Positions 1 to 12,100 of a stretch of 64,000 nt of DNA are shown here, piece after piece. Within the stretch, counting starts at the first letter, position 1. The number at the start of each line of letters is the position of its first letter. This DNA is from Dendrolimus kikuchii (Eukaryota > Arthropoda > Insecta > Lepidoptera > Lasiocampidae): the NCBI GenBank assembly GCA_019925095.2, contig CM034407.1:17676710-17740709 (forward strand). Reading direction: 5' to 3'. The notes below the pieces were generated by a model. The model searched no databases. It was not told the DNA's origin and saw only the letters and a program-made list of their open reading frames with translations. The translations under genes were made by a program, and so were the position numbers.

Positions 1-142
1 CTTGTTTTACTTGTCTTGGCTAGCACTCTGCTGTTACATGATATCCAGGATCTCAAAAGCTTGTATTTAAAAACCTTCTAAAAAAGCTTATTATTTTATT
101 TCTTTTAATTAAATTATACCTAGACATAAGTTGTTAAAAGTA

Positions 143-262
143 TCCTCTCAGTCTGGTCGCCTGGAAGAGATCGCTTTAAGCGATAAGGCGCCGCACTTTG
201 TTTTGCCTTTAAATTATTGTAATTATTCATTTTGGTGAAGAATAAAGTGTTTTCTATTATAT
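143..262 (+). repeat. Family W LINE 3' tail
   Basis: Carries the block CGCCTGGAAGAGATCGCTTT, then a T-rich stretch and a terminal GAATAAAGTGTT. The same block with a TATC-repeat end occurs at 29358, 51472, 59612 and 60440. It looks like the 3' end of a non-LTR retrotransposon; the clade is not determined. Confidence 0.6.
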
Positions 263-294
263 TCTAAAATTGTTGTTGTTTTTTATATTTTAAT

Positions 295-447
295 TGGAAC
301 CGACTTCAAGATGTTGTAGAAAATATTTATTTTATGCTTTCTTAGTTGCTCTTGAAGTCGGATTGATGGAGAAATCGCATAACAAATATACAAAAAAAAA
401 ATATAGTCGATTTGAAAACCTCTTCCTTTTTGAAGTCGGTTAATAAT
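295..447. repeat. Foldback repeat with ACCGACTTCAAG ends
   Basis: Starts near ACCGACTTCAAGATG and contains CTTGAAGTCGGATT and TTTTTGAAGTCGGTTAA, so the same word recurs in both orientations. Related pieces are at 23690, 30165, 32855 and 51395. Confidence 0.5.
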
Positions 448-1796
448 AAGGAAGGAAATTCCTTACTTTCTATATTTATAAAAAATAAAAAAGCTCGAGA
501 CATACGTGTCTCTAGCCGCGTTGCGTAGCGATTAGATAGGATAGGAGGTAGACCTAAATTTTATGTATCTTCTAAAAAGTTATCTCCACTGGAATTTAGT
601 TTAAATAAATAAAAAAAAATGTGTGAGTGCAATTCACACACGGCAGAAGTGAAACTTCAGAAAAGTAACCTACGAGAGAATGAGATAAATATAGAATATC
701 AGGAGTATTAGGAAAATTATAAGGTTTATTATTTTTTATATTTTAACAATACAATTTCATATATTACATATTTAAGATACATTATAACACATATTATTCA
801 GATTCCATGTTTTCGCTTTGAATAAATGACACGACAAGCTTATGGTAACTAAAATAGGAAACAAATTCTCTAGTTTCAATTTGATTTATGAACTTCGAAA
901 TTCCAAAATACAAACAAACAAACAAACTCTATCTTTATGAGCAGTGTTTAACTTTTAAAACACTTAACGGATTTTTAAGCGGTTTTCACTGAAGGTTTAT
1001 TTATATAAGTATATAAAAATATAATTAAGTTTTTATGTAAGCAAAATAGAACTACTTCCTACAGTATGTATGACCCGCGGCTATAGTCACCGAGAAACAT
1101 AAATTAAAAATTCTAATAAAAATTAAATTTCAAAAAATAAAAAATACTACGATGTAGAACTTTCATGACATTTTACAAAATTTTGAAAAATCACCCTATT
1201 AGATAATGTCCATTGAAAGTGTACTAAGCAAACACGATAAAATATAAGATGAAATACCGCGTGATGTACTAAAAATTTATGACAGTTGATATTTTCGGTC
1301 TCTGATAAAAGCATCTAAATGTATGAAATAGCGTCAAACTACAACCAATTACTATATTACAATGTTCAGCGTACCTCTCACTGTTCCAAGAATGCAAGGG
1401 GGGGACATCAAAGCGAATTATTTATTTTTTAATAATCACGCGATAAATGTTAAGAGTAAAAAAAAATACATAGAACAAACGAGAATAATTACTATTAGAT
1501 ATGTATACATATAGGTATATTAAAATCGATTATCACGGCTACAGAAATATCGCCAAACTAAAAGTTGGTTAAAAATGAAACCCAAAACGCTTAAATTATT
1601 CATTCTTATCATAATTTGGACAGACACATTACTTAACTAGAAAATTTCTGTCCAAACGATGATAGTGATTTAACTTATCAATTTTGAAACCTAGCTAACA
1701 ACTTACTAATCCAAAGTCAATCAGATTTACTGCATATTGAAATAAACTCAATACATCTAATGTCATTTTGACAATTGTCATTTGACAGACACAAGG
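448..1796. other. AT-rich flank with no recognised gene
   Basis: Positions 515-615 look like a degraded copy of family X (GAAC/TCCACTGGAATTTAG block). The rest is AT-rich with short mononucleotide runs. I found no exon-like segment on the minus strand that would continue Fe65 after exon 7. Confidence 0.5.
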
Positions 1797-2302
1797 CGCG
1801 TTCCTCCTGTATCTCACAACGCCCAAAATGCTCTTTTGGGCGTTCCACATAAACTACGTTCCATTAGGGACTCATAACGACTACGTTCACGACCGCGATT
1901 TATCCCATTCCACTTGCCTGCCGGCGTTACAATCGTAAACCCAAGTGGAACGGCTATTCGACCCACCTCTTGACATGGGTCGTTGTGAGCGTTGTGTGAT
2001 CGAAATTGATGACGTCATTAGTGACGTTTTCGCCACGACTAAAACGACCGCAGTCGCCTTGTGGAACGGCTAACTGAGCATTTTGGGCGTTGTGAGCTAC
2101 TAATGGAACGCCCTGATAGTGACCACGGTTGTTATGGTCGTCGTGAAAACGTCACTAATGCGTCATGATTTTCGCTCACGCAGCGCTCACAAGAACCCAT
2201 GTCAAGAGTTTACAATAATCGTAACGCCCGCAAGCAAGTAGAACGGCAAAAATCGCCGTCGTGACCGTGGTCGCTGTGAACCCCACGTGGAACGTAGCCT
2301 TT
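1797..2302 (+). mobile_element. MITE-1 outer copy, interrupted by an inner copy
   Basis: Left part 1797-1851 and right part 2114-2302 align with the two halves of the intact MITE-1 at 44254 (CTCACAACGCCCAAAATGCT on the left, GTGGAACGTAGCCTTTAT on the right). A second copy in opposite orientation sits between them. Confidence 0.7.
1852..2113 (-). mobile_element. MITE-1 inner copy (terminal inverted repeats)
   Basis: About 262 bp, beginning CTACGTTCCATTAGGGACTC and ending TACTAATGGAACGCCC. It matches the length and both ends of the copy at 44254 in reverse orientation. It is inserted within another copy of its own family. Confidence 0.75.
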
Positions 2303-2626
2303 ATAATTTTCTATGATAATACTGCCTTATGACGCCACAATTTTAACGAATCAAACAGATTATACATTAGTGTTTAAACTATAATTAAAATTATGTTTAT
2401 GATAAACTGTTGAAAATAAGATTTTATTACAATTTCTTTTAACGCCCGCTCTTTTGCATTAATATTATTTCAGAATTTATTACAATATGTGTCAAAGACC
2501 CAATTACCTGTCCGCAGTAGTAGTACAATAAAAAAAACGTTTTTTATGTTGGATATTTCCAAAACATAATCTGGAAACCCTGATGTAGAGGCACTAGACA
2601 TCGGTGATGAATTTGAAATACTTGAT

Positions 2627-2943
2627 TTTTTTATTTTTATTGCAGGAACTCAACAGACAGGCAGACGGCCCACTTGATTGGAAGCGGTTACCATCGCCTA
2701 TGGACATTTGCAAAACACCGAAGGTGCTACAAATACGCTGCTGCTCTCTTAAAGGGGACTGGAACCTGGTCACTAATGCCGGAACACAACTCAAGGTTGT
2801 TATGGCGACATACTTTAGACGACGGGTGGTAGCCATCCAGTCGAGCAAATGCCCTACCACCTGGCTGTGGGTTGTTTTGTCGCCTTTTACGACAGGACGC
2901 CCGGCCGCAGCAAATTGTATTCTTTCTCCGTTCCTGCACGGAC
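2627..2943 (-). mobile_element. Family A SINE-like repeat, nearly complete
   Basis: Family reference: read on its sense strand it starts near CGTGCAGGAACGGAGAAAG, contains GGTAGGGCATTTGCCCGAC and AGGTTCCAGTCTCC, and ends GTCTGCTGAACTCCTGCAAT then an A-rich tail. It is about 310 bp with about 25 full or partial copies on both strands here. The A-rich end and truncated copies indicate retroposition. The weak tRNA-type B box (GGTTCCAGTC) makes SINE plausible but unproven. Open frames through it are fortuitous. Confidence 0.85.
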
Positions 2944-3055
2944 TTGATAATTTTAAAGAACAATGCAAAACTAAACCGTACGAAGAACAAAATCATACTT
3001 TGTTAAAATACTTTGAAGACGAGCTACGAATATTTTGCAATCCATTGCTTCTTAC

Positions 3056-3183
3056 CGTCCATTATCTCTGCCTACTCCCCACACGCGGATAGTGTGAATG
3101 GGCTGTGTGTGCAGTGTGTTCAGGCTCTCAGGATCGATCAGCTTAAGAGCTCCATCATCTAAATCCATGAAGAGATCCTTGCC
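3056..3183 (-). CDS. Fe65: Fe65 exon 7 (PTB1 middle)
   Basis: 128 nt between acceptor TTTAATAG and donor GTAAGA, residues 291-333 (last codon split). It encodes [20 protein letters not shown] then a strand ending [12 protein letters not shown], a direct match to Fe65 PTB1. The exon ends in phase 2. No continuation (expected to begin near a DFAYVARD-like segment) is visible down to position 1, so the next intron exceeds 3 kb. It is too short on its own to appear as a long ORF. Confidence 0.95.
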
Positions 3184-6100
3184 CTATTAAAAAAAAATGC
3201 ATTAAAAAGCCCTGTTAGGACATAAATCTATAACCCCTCGTTTAGATAGGAAAATGGCAATGGAAGTTGACAATGCCATGCTATTTTTTATTGCTTTACT
3301 ACAACAGCCCACTTGTTGGAAACTGGTTACCATCGCCTGTTGAGGTTTGCAATACGAAAGATGCTACAATGTGCGGTTGGCCTCGAGGCAGTGACTGGAA
3401 CCTGGCCACTGATGGAACAAAACTCATGACATACTCTAGACTAAGGTTGGTGCCCTACTACCACATGGCTGTGGGCTATTTTGTCACCTCCTAACACAGG
3501 CTTCCCTGCTACAGGAACTACAGAAGCTGTCAGACTTAATGTTATTACGACACTCACATCGCCCCAACGTCCGACTTGGTCCAGCAAGTCGTTCCGTCCC
3601 AGGCTGAGGTCCACGATGCACTTGTTGACGGCCCTGCTGGAACGCTCCGGGGTCAGGTCTGACTCGGCGATCTCCACCCACCCGAGGGACCTGACGAAGA
3701 AGCGAACAGCGCGGCCGTTGTCCGGCTCAGGACGGGCCGGGAAGCTGCGGCGTCTGTAAATTAGCATTTGAACGCTTATCACACCAATTATAGCAATCGT
3801 CTGCGCAATACTTGATAGCTTATCCAGATTAGCTGCAAAAGGCTACCTAATATATGAATTGTATAAATTTACAATATTTTACTTATAATTTCTTAAGACT
3901 ATAAGTAGATCACTTAGCCTAGGGCACTGTCTTCTACCGGCAGTTGAGGGCGCCACTGTGCGCATTTCGTCCTCCCATAATTACCGTCACAGGGGGGTGA
4001 CTCCCGTAGCAGCGGACTGCCCCAACCCGCTCTGTTTAATGAAGTGGGTCGCTCTGCCACCGAGGTGACCCAGTACTGCCGAGTGTAGGGGCGTCACGGT
4101 GCTGTTCTCGATCCTGTGACGCCCCGTGAAACCGCGGACTTAGTTTTAGTCGGTAGTTCGGCGATCGGTTTCTCGCGACTGCTTCTGTTTGAAGCTAGCG
4201 TGGAGAACCCGTCGCTGAGAGTTCCACACAACCACATGCTTCTGCGTTGCATTTGGCCATTCTCCCAAAGAGCTCGAGGACGATATCCAAAGACATTCCC
4301 CACTGCATTATCCACGAAAAAACCTAAAAAAGGGCACTGCAACTGTCTTCTATAGGTAAGTTGCTCACAGAAAACTCAATATATCACTTCGCTAAATCGT
4401 CAAACTGATCCGTTGCAAGAGGTACACACCATGCTAAAGGATCACATAAAGAGTCGATTAGGTGTTTTGAAAAAAAAACCTTACTTGTAAGAGATCTCCT
4501 CTCTCCTCTTCCTTTCTGCTTCCTGATCCACATGGTCCAGGGCCCCGCTGGTGGTACTTCTGGTCACGGAGCTGGTCATAACGCCGCCCTCATACTTATT
4601 CAGCTCGGACAGATTCGAGCAGTCCCTGACCATGGATATGCGGGATTCCTTCGCTTCGATCGGCGGCATCTTGGGAATTTCCCGCTGGATTGTGCCACTT
4701 TTTATATGCCAGTAGTATGGACCGTCATTATCTGAAATAACGGCGAAGATAACCCATTAGTCGTGCAAAAGTCATACACCAACGGTAACGAACGTGTACA
4801 ATTTTCGTTCTGTGGCCACGAAAACAAAATAATAATTCAATCGAAAACGCCCAAAACTCCAAAAATTATTATGTGAACTAATTTTTGTTGAAAGCAAAGA
4901 TATTTGATCTTTGGTTGAAAATATTTTAAAGCTCTTTGAGAATCTTCCACTTCTTAGTTCCAAAAATAGAGGAGAGAGGCACATTTTAGAACTAGAAATT
5001 GATATCTCACTTATCTTATATCTTATACTAATATATAAAGCTGAAGAGTTTGTTTCTTTGAACGCGCTAATCTCAGGAACTACTGGTCTGATTTGAAAAA
5101 TTCTTTCAGTGTTATATAGCCCATTTATCGAGGAAGGCTATAGGTTATATATTATCACGCTGAGACCTATAGGAGCAAAGCACCAATGAAGAATGTTTCA
5201 AAATCGGGGGGTCTTGAAAACAAATTCGCGAACGACGTCGCGGGCACAGCTAGTTATAAATATATAAGTATATCTATCTATGGTCTCACCTCTACTTAAA
5301 TTTAAAAAATAGCATTTAAGGTTGCACAAGACATACTAATAAAACATATACTTACCTGTCAAACTTGATACTTCAGATCAAGTACTTTGATAAAAATGAC
5401 TGTGACAAATAGACTGAGCCTGTCTGCTGTACTCCAACAATAAAAAAGTGAAGATTTTACAGAAGTTTCGTCTTTGCCAAAATATCTAAGGAACACAGTT
5501 TTACACACCTTCATGCCTTTCCCAACCCGGCGGTAACTGAGGCTCCTTCTTCGGCCTCAGTTTCACCGGTATCGCATACAGGTCATCGTTCGGCCCCTCC
5601 GCGCTATGAGTGACTGGCTCGGAGTGACTCTTCTCCGTGTCCTCTTGATCGGCCCTCTCCTTCTCGGGAGGTGGAGACTCCTCGCCGCCATTCTGTTGTG
5701 GTGTTATTAAGCCGTTTTTGTCGCTGTAAAAAGTCAAGAAGTAATCATCAGTATTCATTCAAATTCAATTTTATAATAATAGAAAAAATATTTATTTCGT
5801 ATTTCTAGGCTTTTTAGTATAGTGGCCAAATAGTAAAACCGGAATCATTATATTTATACGTGAAGCAAAAACTTTGTACCCCCCTTTTTACGAAAATTGC
5901 GCGGACGGAGGAGTATGAAATTTCACACACTTATACTTTATATAGAGAAGGAGTGCAGAATGCTAATTTTTTTAAAAATTATGCATAAAAAATACATTAA
6001 ATCTATAAAAAAACATTACACACCATGTATTTGACTTATACATACATACATACATAACTTCACGCCAGTTCCCTTGCGGGGTAGGCACGAACAACCGAGC

Positions 6101-9100
6101 GCCATTTAGGCTTATTCTTACACACCTCACTTGCTTCTTTGACATTCATAACTCTTGTCATGCACGTTCGTCTGTTCTTAAGGCTCCTGACATCACCTTC
6201 TGCTAGTACACGATCAATTTGATCATGGAAGGTGTGTCGTGGCCTTCCACGACTTCTGCATCTATCCACTTTTGCATTGTATATCTGTTTAGTCATTCTT
6301 TCCACATGCCCGAACCACCTTAGCATTCCTTTCCTTACCTTCACCCCGACACTCTCTTTCAGACCAACTCTCTTTCTTACTTCGGTATTACGAACACGGT
6401 CTGCGAGCGTCACTCCGCAGATTTTGCGCAGTGCTCGTATCTCGACCGCGTTTACTCTAGTATTTGTATTTGACTCACACAGACATATATACTCTTTTGT
6501 TTATTGTTAAAGTTAAATTAACAGTGTAGCCTTGGCGAAACCTGTGATTATAGAAGTATATAGTCTTTGACAACAGAACCTTAATAATGTTCAAATTTAT
6601 AATTTAACTGAATTATTATGGTCCAAATTCGACCACTGGGCGACCATTAGTTCTTTTAAATTCGTCACATTGCCGGTCCGTCTGTCTACATCTTTATATA
6701 TAAAATTAATTTTATATAATGTTTCATTCAATAGAAGAGTGTTTTTTGTTTCTTTTCTCTAAAATTACAATAAAAATAAAGATTTTTAGTAACTTTTTTT
6801 TATTGCATTAGTTCAGCCGATAGGTAGACGGCCCACCTGATGGAAAGCGGTTTCCTTCGTCTATAGACATTTATAACACCAAAGGTGCTACCAATGTGTT
6901 GCTTAAAAAATTCGTCGTTAACACATAGCTACATTAGTATATACGCTATCTGTCAATATGTTTGAACGTCATTAACAATGTTGCATCTCAACCATCGCCA
7001 TATCTGCGTTAAACGGCCTAGACTATCTTCAACATTCATTATCTCAGATGAAGCTCCACCTTTAAAATAGTTTTTTATTATTTTTATTGCATGACTTTTT
7101 TTTTTTAATTGCAGGAGATCAGCAGACAGGCAGACGGCCCACCTAATGGAAAGCGGTTACCATCACCTATGGACATTTGCATCACCAAAGGCGTTACAAA
7201 TACGCTACTGCTTTCTAAAGGGACATTGGAACTGAGCCACTATTACCGGAACACAACTCAAGATCGTTATGGCGGCATACCGTAGACCAGGGGTGGTAGC
7301 CATCCAGTCGGGCAAAGACCCTACTACCTGGCTGTGGTTTGTTTTGTCGCCTCTCGTGACAGGCCAGCCGGCCACAGGATTCAATATTCTTTTTCCTTTC
7401 TTGCACGTATAAGAAAATCTTTGTTCGATAGACCAAGCCATAAGGAAGCGTGGCCGGGTAGCTGGTGTGTTTATACTAATTTCAAATTCATCGTACCCTA
7501 CGTAAATGAAATCGACCCTTACAAAATTTAACTGAAATTGTGGGTTTAAAGTACGCACTATAAAAAGGTCAATTTTGTCGCCGAGCCGATGATTAATGAA
7601 GCACACGAGTTCTGGTATGAAGACCGCGTTTCAATAAACGTATTGCGGGACACCTTCCAGCCTGGTGGACTAACGGCCATTGGAAAGACACCGCTGAAGC
7701 TGGATTTAATAAATAAAAGGCCGGGATAAGTGAAGCCTGCGTTCAGCAGCAGAGTGCAAAATGTTGAAAACGGCGTTTCTGATGGCATATTTTATCTGTT
7801 TCTTATTTAATACGGAACCGGAATGCCTTTCACGTGGCCGTCATCCCATGTTCATTTTTCCAAACATTACTTGTTATTTTTCTCGTCTTTCTGCATAATA
7901 GTATATATGTATATCTATCCTTGTCCTTAAAACTTGTTGGTCGGTAGATGTCTATCTATCTCTGTCTTTTCCTTCCCGAACCTTCTATTCTAGAACTTTC
8001 GTTCATCATCTATCCCTTTCTAAAATGTATCTGTCCTTGTCTTTTCCTTCCAGAATCTTCTACCTTTTTCTAAAACTTCTTAAACCAACTAGATTGTTCC
8101 ACCAGCACTCGCCACGATATGTTATTATTTTCTCTGTCGATAAGTACCGCTTTCTAAGCTGCAACTCTCTATGGGACTCGGATCTCACAGTTATTGTAGT
8201 CAAATTAAGATTTAGACCAAAAATATTACTAGATTGGCCTGCGTCTAATCGAGATTAATGTGCGAAGTATGCGTCATACAATTGTATGAATCAAGGTACA
8301 CACGCAAAAGAACCGCACGGTTTACGTAGAGGGCGTCGGCGGTACAACACCGCGATTTACGTGACTCACGTGAACTTTTACTATGAACCAATTCAGGCTT
8401 TTATTATACCTATAATTAGTTCGCTGTATTTAAAACAAGATTACTCATTAAAAGCAAGGTTATGAATAAACAACATTTCCTAAAAGTGTACAATATTGTT
8501 TTAATTAGAAAATAAATAAATCTAATGAATTTGTTATTATATTTAATGTATCGTGTACACGCTTTTAAGTCATTGAAAGGCTTTTTTTATGTTGCAGGAG
8601 TTCAGCAGACAGGCAGACGGCCCACTTAATGGAAAGCGGTTACCATCGCCTATGGACATTTGCAACACCAAAGGTGCTACAAATGCGCTGCTGCTCTCTT
8701 AAGGGAGACTGGAACCTGGTCACTAATGCCGGAACACAACTCAAGGTTGTTATAGCGACATACTTTAGACCAGGTTTGGTACCCATCCAGTCAGGCAAAT
8801 GCTCTACCACCTGGCTGTGGGTTGTTTTGTCGCCTCTTACGACACGCCGCCCGGCCGTAGGAAATTGTATTCTTCCTCCGTTCCTGCACGGATAAACGGC
8901 TATTTCTTTTAAACGACATTTGAAAAAAAAACTGGCAGGAGTAGAGTTTAATGTTTCAAATAACCCACAAAAACGCGTCTTTAAATAAAGTACATGGGAA
9001 AAAGAAAAATTTTGAAACCAGGTTCCTTATTTTTCAAATATCGCTTAAAACAAATAGCCTTTCGCCTCTCGATATTACCAGGTCATAAACGTCCCACTGG

Positions 9101-12100
9101 TTGGCTCGAGTCGCCATTATTAGAAGAATGGTGCAGTATAAACTTTCAGTACTTCTCGTTATTATTATAACGATGATAATTATTTCCTTTCCTTTTATTA
9201 TGTCTTTGTCTTACTGAGTATGCACTGATTGCTACAACTCCATGAATTCTTCGAAAAGTAATTCTAGAACATACTTCTGTATAAAATCTAATTAAAAAGG
9301 AGCTTTATTTAAAAAGTAAAGGGAGACGACGGAACATTTTTTTTTTAGCTAGACGTTGCTTCTCCTTAACAGCAATAACACGTTGCGAAGCGGTGTACAT
9401 AGAATAGGAAGTAAATTTAAATTTCGAATTATGTGCGAACTTCAAAAAATGTTCTCCAGTGGAACTTATTTTGAATAAAAACTTTCGAATTTGAATGTTT
9501 ACCCGCTATATTCGTTGTAAGCAGTATTTCAATATTTTATTTATGGAGGGTAGAGGTAAGGAGAACCATCTCTATATATAAAGAAGTGTCCATCGAAATG
9601 CATTAAATTAGGGTGGCGCCACTTTGGCATCAGGGTGAACTTTAAAGAAAGCGCCAAAAGTTATTAGAGTAGTATTATAGTGTTTTAGTTGTCAGGAGCC
9701 TTAAAAACAGACGAGCGTGCATGACAAGAGTTATGAATGTGAAAGAAGCAAGTGAGGTGTGTAAGAATAAGCCTAAATGGCGCTCTGTTGTTCGAGTGTT
9801 TTTAAAAACAGACGAGCGTATAAAATTAAATATTACAAAATCACTAAGCGTATTATTCAAAATTCACGAAATAAAATCACTATTCACGTTTTCACGTAAC
9901 AATTCTTTGAGGTTATATTTAGTAAATTACTTTGTACTACGTAAATAGTTGACGTTTTATAACAGTGTACTGTCACCAACTACTCTAGTCGCCATAGATA
10001 TTAAATTTTTTAACTCGGCATACTTCGATTCGTCTACAACAGCTACATTCATACCATACTCTTTGTCTACATCAGCGCCATTGTGGATAGTTTTTGAACT
10101 GTTATTTACAGCTTACTAGACACTCCTTCAACTATTTTCCTATATGAGATGATTCTCCTTACTTCTACCCTCCATAATTTTATTACCAATTAATTTGTGG
10201 ATTTTATTTGTGAACAAGTTAAAAAAATACATATTAACTGAAAACCGTTCATTAAACATGTATTATCTTTTAAAGGAAACGAAACACCCGGTATGATATA
10301 AGTCGTATATTAGACTGGCGCAAATAGTGACACCAAACAAGAAAGTACCGTAACTACCCTCTGTTCTTTACACTTAATTAATACACACAACAAAAAAATT
10401 CAATTGAAATTTTCCTATACAAACAACAACAGACTGTTGGCGAAAATTGTTATTGCGGAGTGTGTTGTGAATTATAAGTCGTGCGCAAAAGGTTTGCCGA
10501 TGATAAAACCCCTCCCGCTTCTTCTAACCGCGACCCGCGGTCGTCTAGTTATAAGTACTGCTTAGATAAGCCCCGGTCGCGGTCGTAGGAAGCGGGAGGG
10601 GTGATCATCGGCAAACCTGCGCACGACTAACATGTTTTTTTTTATTATTATGATTAACATCTCTACGGACTCGAGTTCCGTACCCTTTTTTACTACTTAA
10701 TTTCTATGAAAAATTTTAGAGTCCATACACGCTTATTGTTTATTTTTGTTACTGTGTGTGACATTAATTTAGTAATTTTTATGTCGTGGCGTACCTTAAG
10801 AATAACTTATTGTATTAATTTATTTTAATTTTAATACTAAACTTATACTAATGTAGCATGTTTTTTACTTGGTGACTGTGATACCTCTACATTATTCTTT
10901 GAAGTAGCATTCGCCTCGAATTAAGCTGAATAAAAGAGTTAGTATTCAAAAGAATCTTGATCTCTACATCCTTGTTTACACGCTTCCTCTTATGTAAGCA
11001 GTTCTTTAGTAATCTCAGTTATATCAAGGCTGCAGACGCACGGGCGAATAGATCGCAAAAAACATATCGAACGTCCAGATATAAAAGTGGTAAACTCGAG
11101 AATAGTAAGAAATAAATTATTGCATCTCCACAGAACGTAAACAGATGGCCCAACTAATGGACATCAGGTGCCGTCGCCTATGGACTTTTGTAACACCAAA
11201 GGTGCTACCAATGTGCTACCGGAACAAAATTCAATGTTGTTACAGCGGCATACTCTATACCAGGGTTGATAACTACCCAGACGGACAAATACAAAAAGAA
11301 AGAAAGAATATTAATTTCTGTGGCCGGGCGGTCTGTCGTAAAAGGCAACAAATCACCCTACAGCCAGGTGGTAGAGCATTTGATGGCTACTAGCCCTGAT
11401 TTAGAGTATCCATAACCACCTTGAGTTGCGTTCGGACATCAGTGGCTAGGCTCCAGTCTCCCTTCGACGCTGGCAGCACATAGGCAACACCTCTGATGTC
11501 GTAAATGTCCCTATGGATACACGTCGCCTATGTGATGGTAACCACTTTCCATCAGGTCAGCCTGACTGTTATACTTCAGGAATAACTAGAAAGATGCATC
11601 CGAATAGGAACGGAGAAATAATACAATTTCCTGCGGTCGGGCGGATTGTCCTAAGAGGCGACAAGACAACCCACAGCCAAGTGGTAGCGGGTATTTGTCC
11701 GTCTGAATGGCTACCATCCCTGGTCTAGAGTATGTCGCGATAACATCCTTGGGTTGTGTTCCAGCATAATGTTAGCACCTTTGGTGTTACAAATGTCTAT
11801 AGACGATGATAACCGCTTTCCATCAAGCGGGCCATCTGCCTGTCTGCTGAACTAACTCATGCAATAAAATAAAAACTTATTTACAGTTCTGTACCCAATT
11901 TATTTAAACTATCCTTAATTAGCTTTACAGAATTCTTCAATACCCTTTTAGTATTTCATATTTTAAAAAAATACACAAAAAATAATTTTGTCAATCAATA
12001 CTCAAGAAATTAAACCTGTTTCATATGAATAGCGAAGTGGAACGGAGAGTAAATAAGTTCAACGTATTACACTTTTGCCCCCAATATGACTTGCAACATT

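Noticed and set aside
1..3055. Further Fe65 exons left of exon 7
   Set aside because: No segment with AG/GT borders and phase 2 entry encodes the expected continuation of PTB1; the next exon is presumed outside the window.
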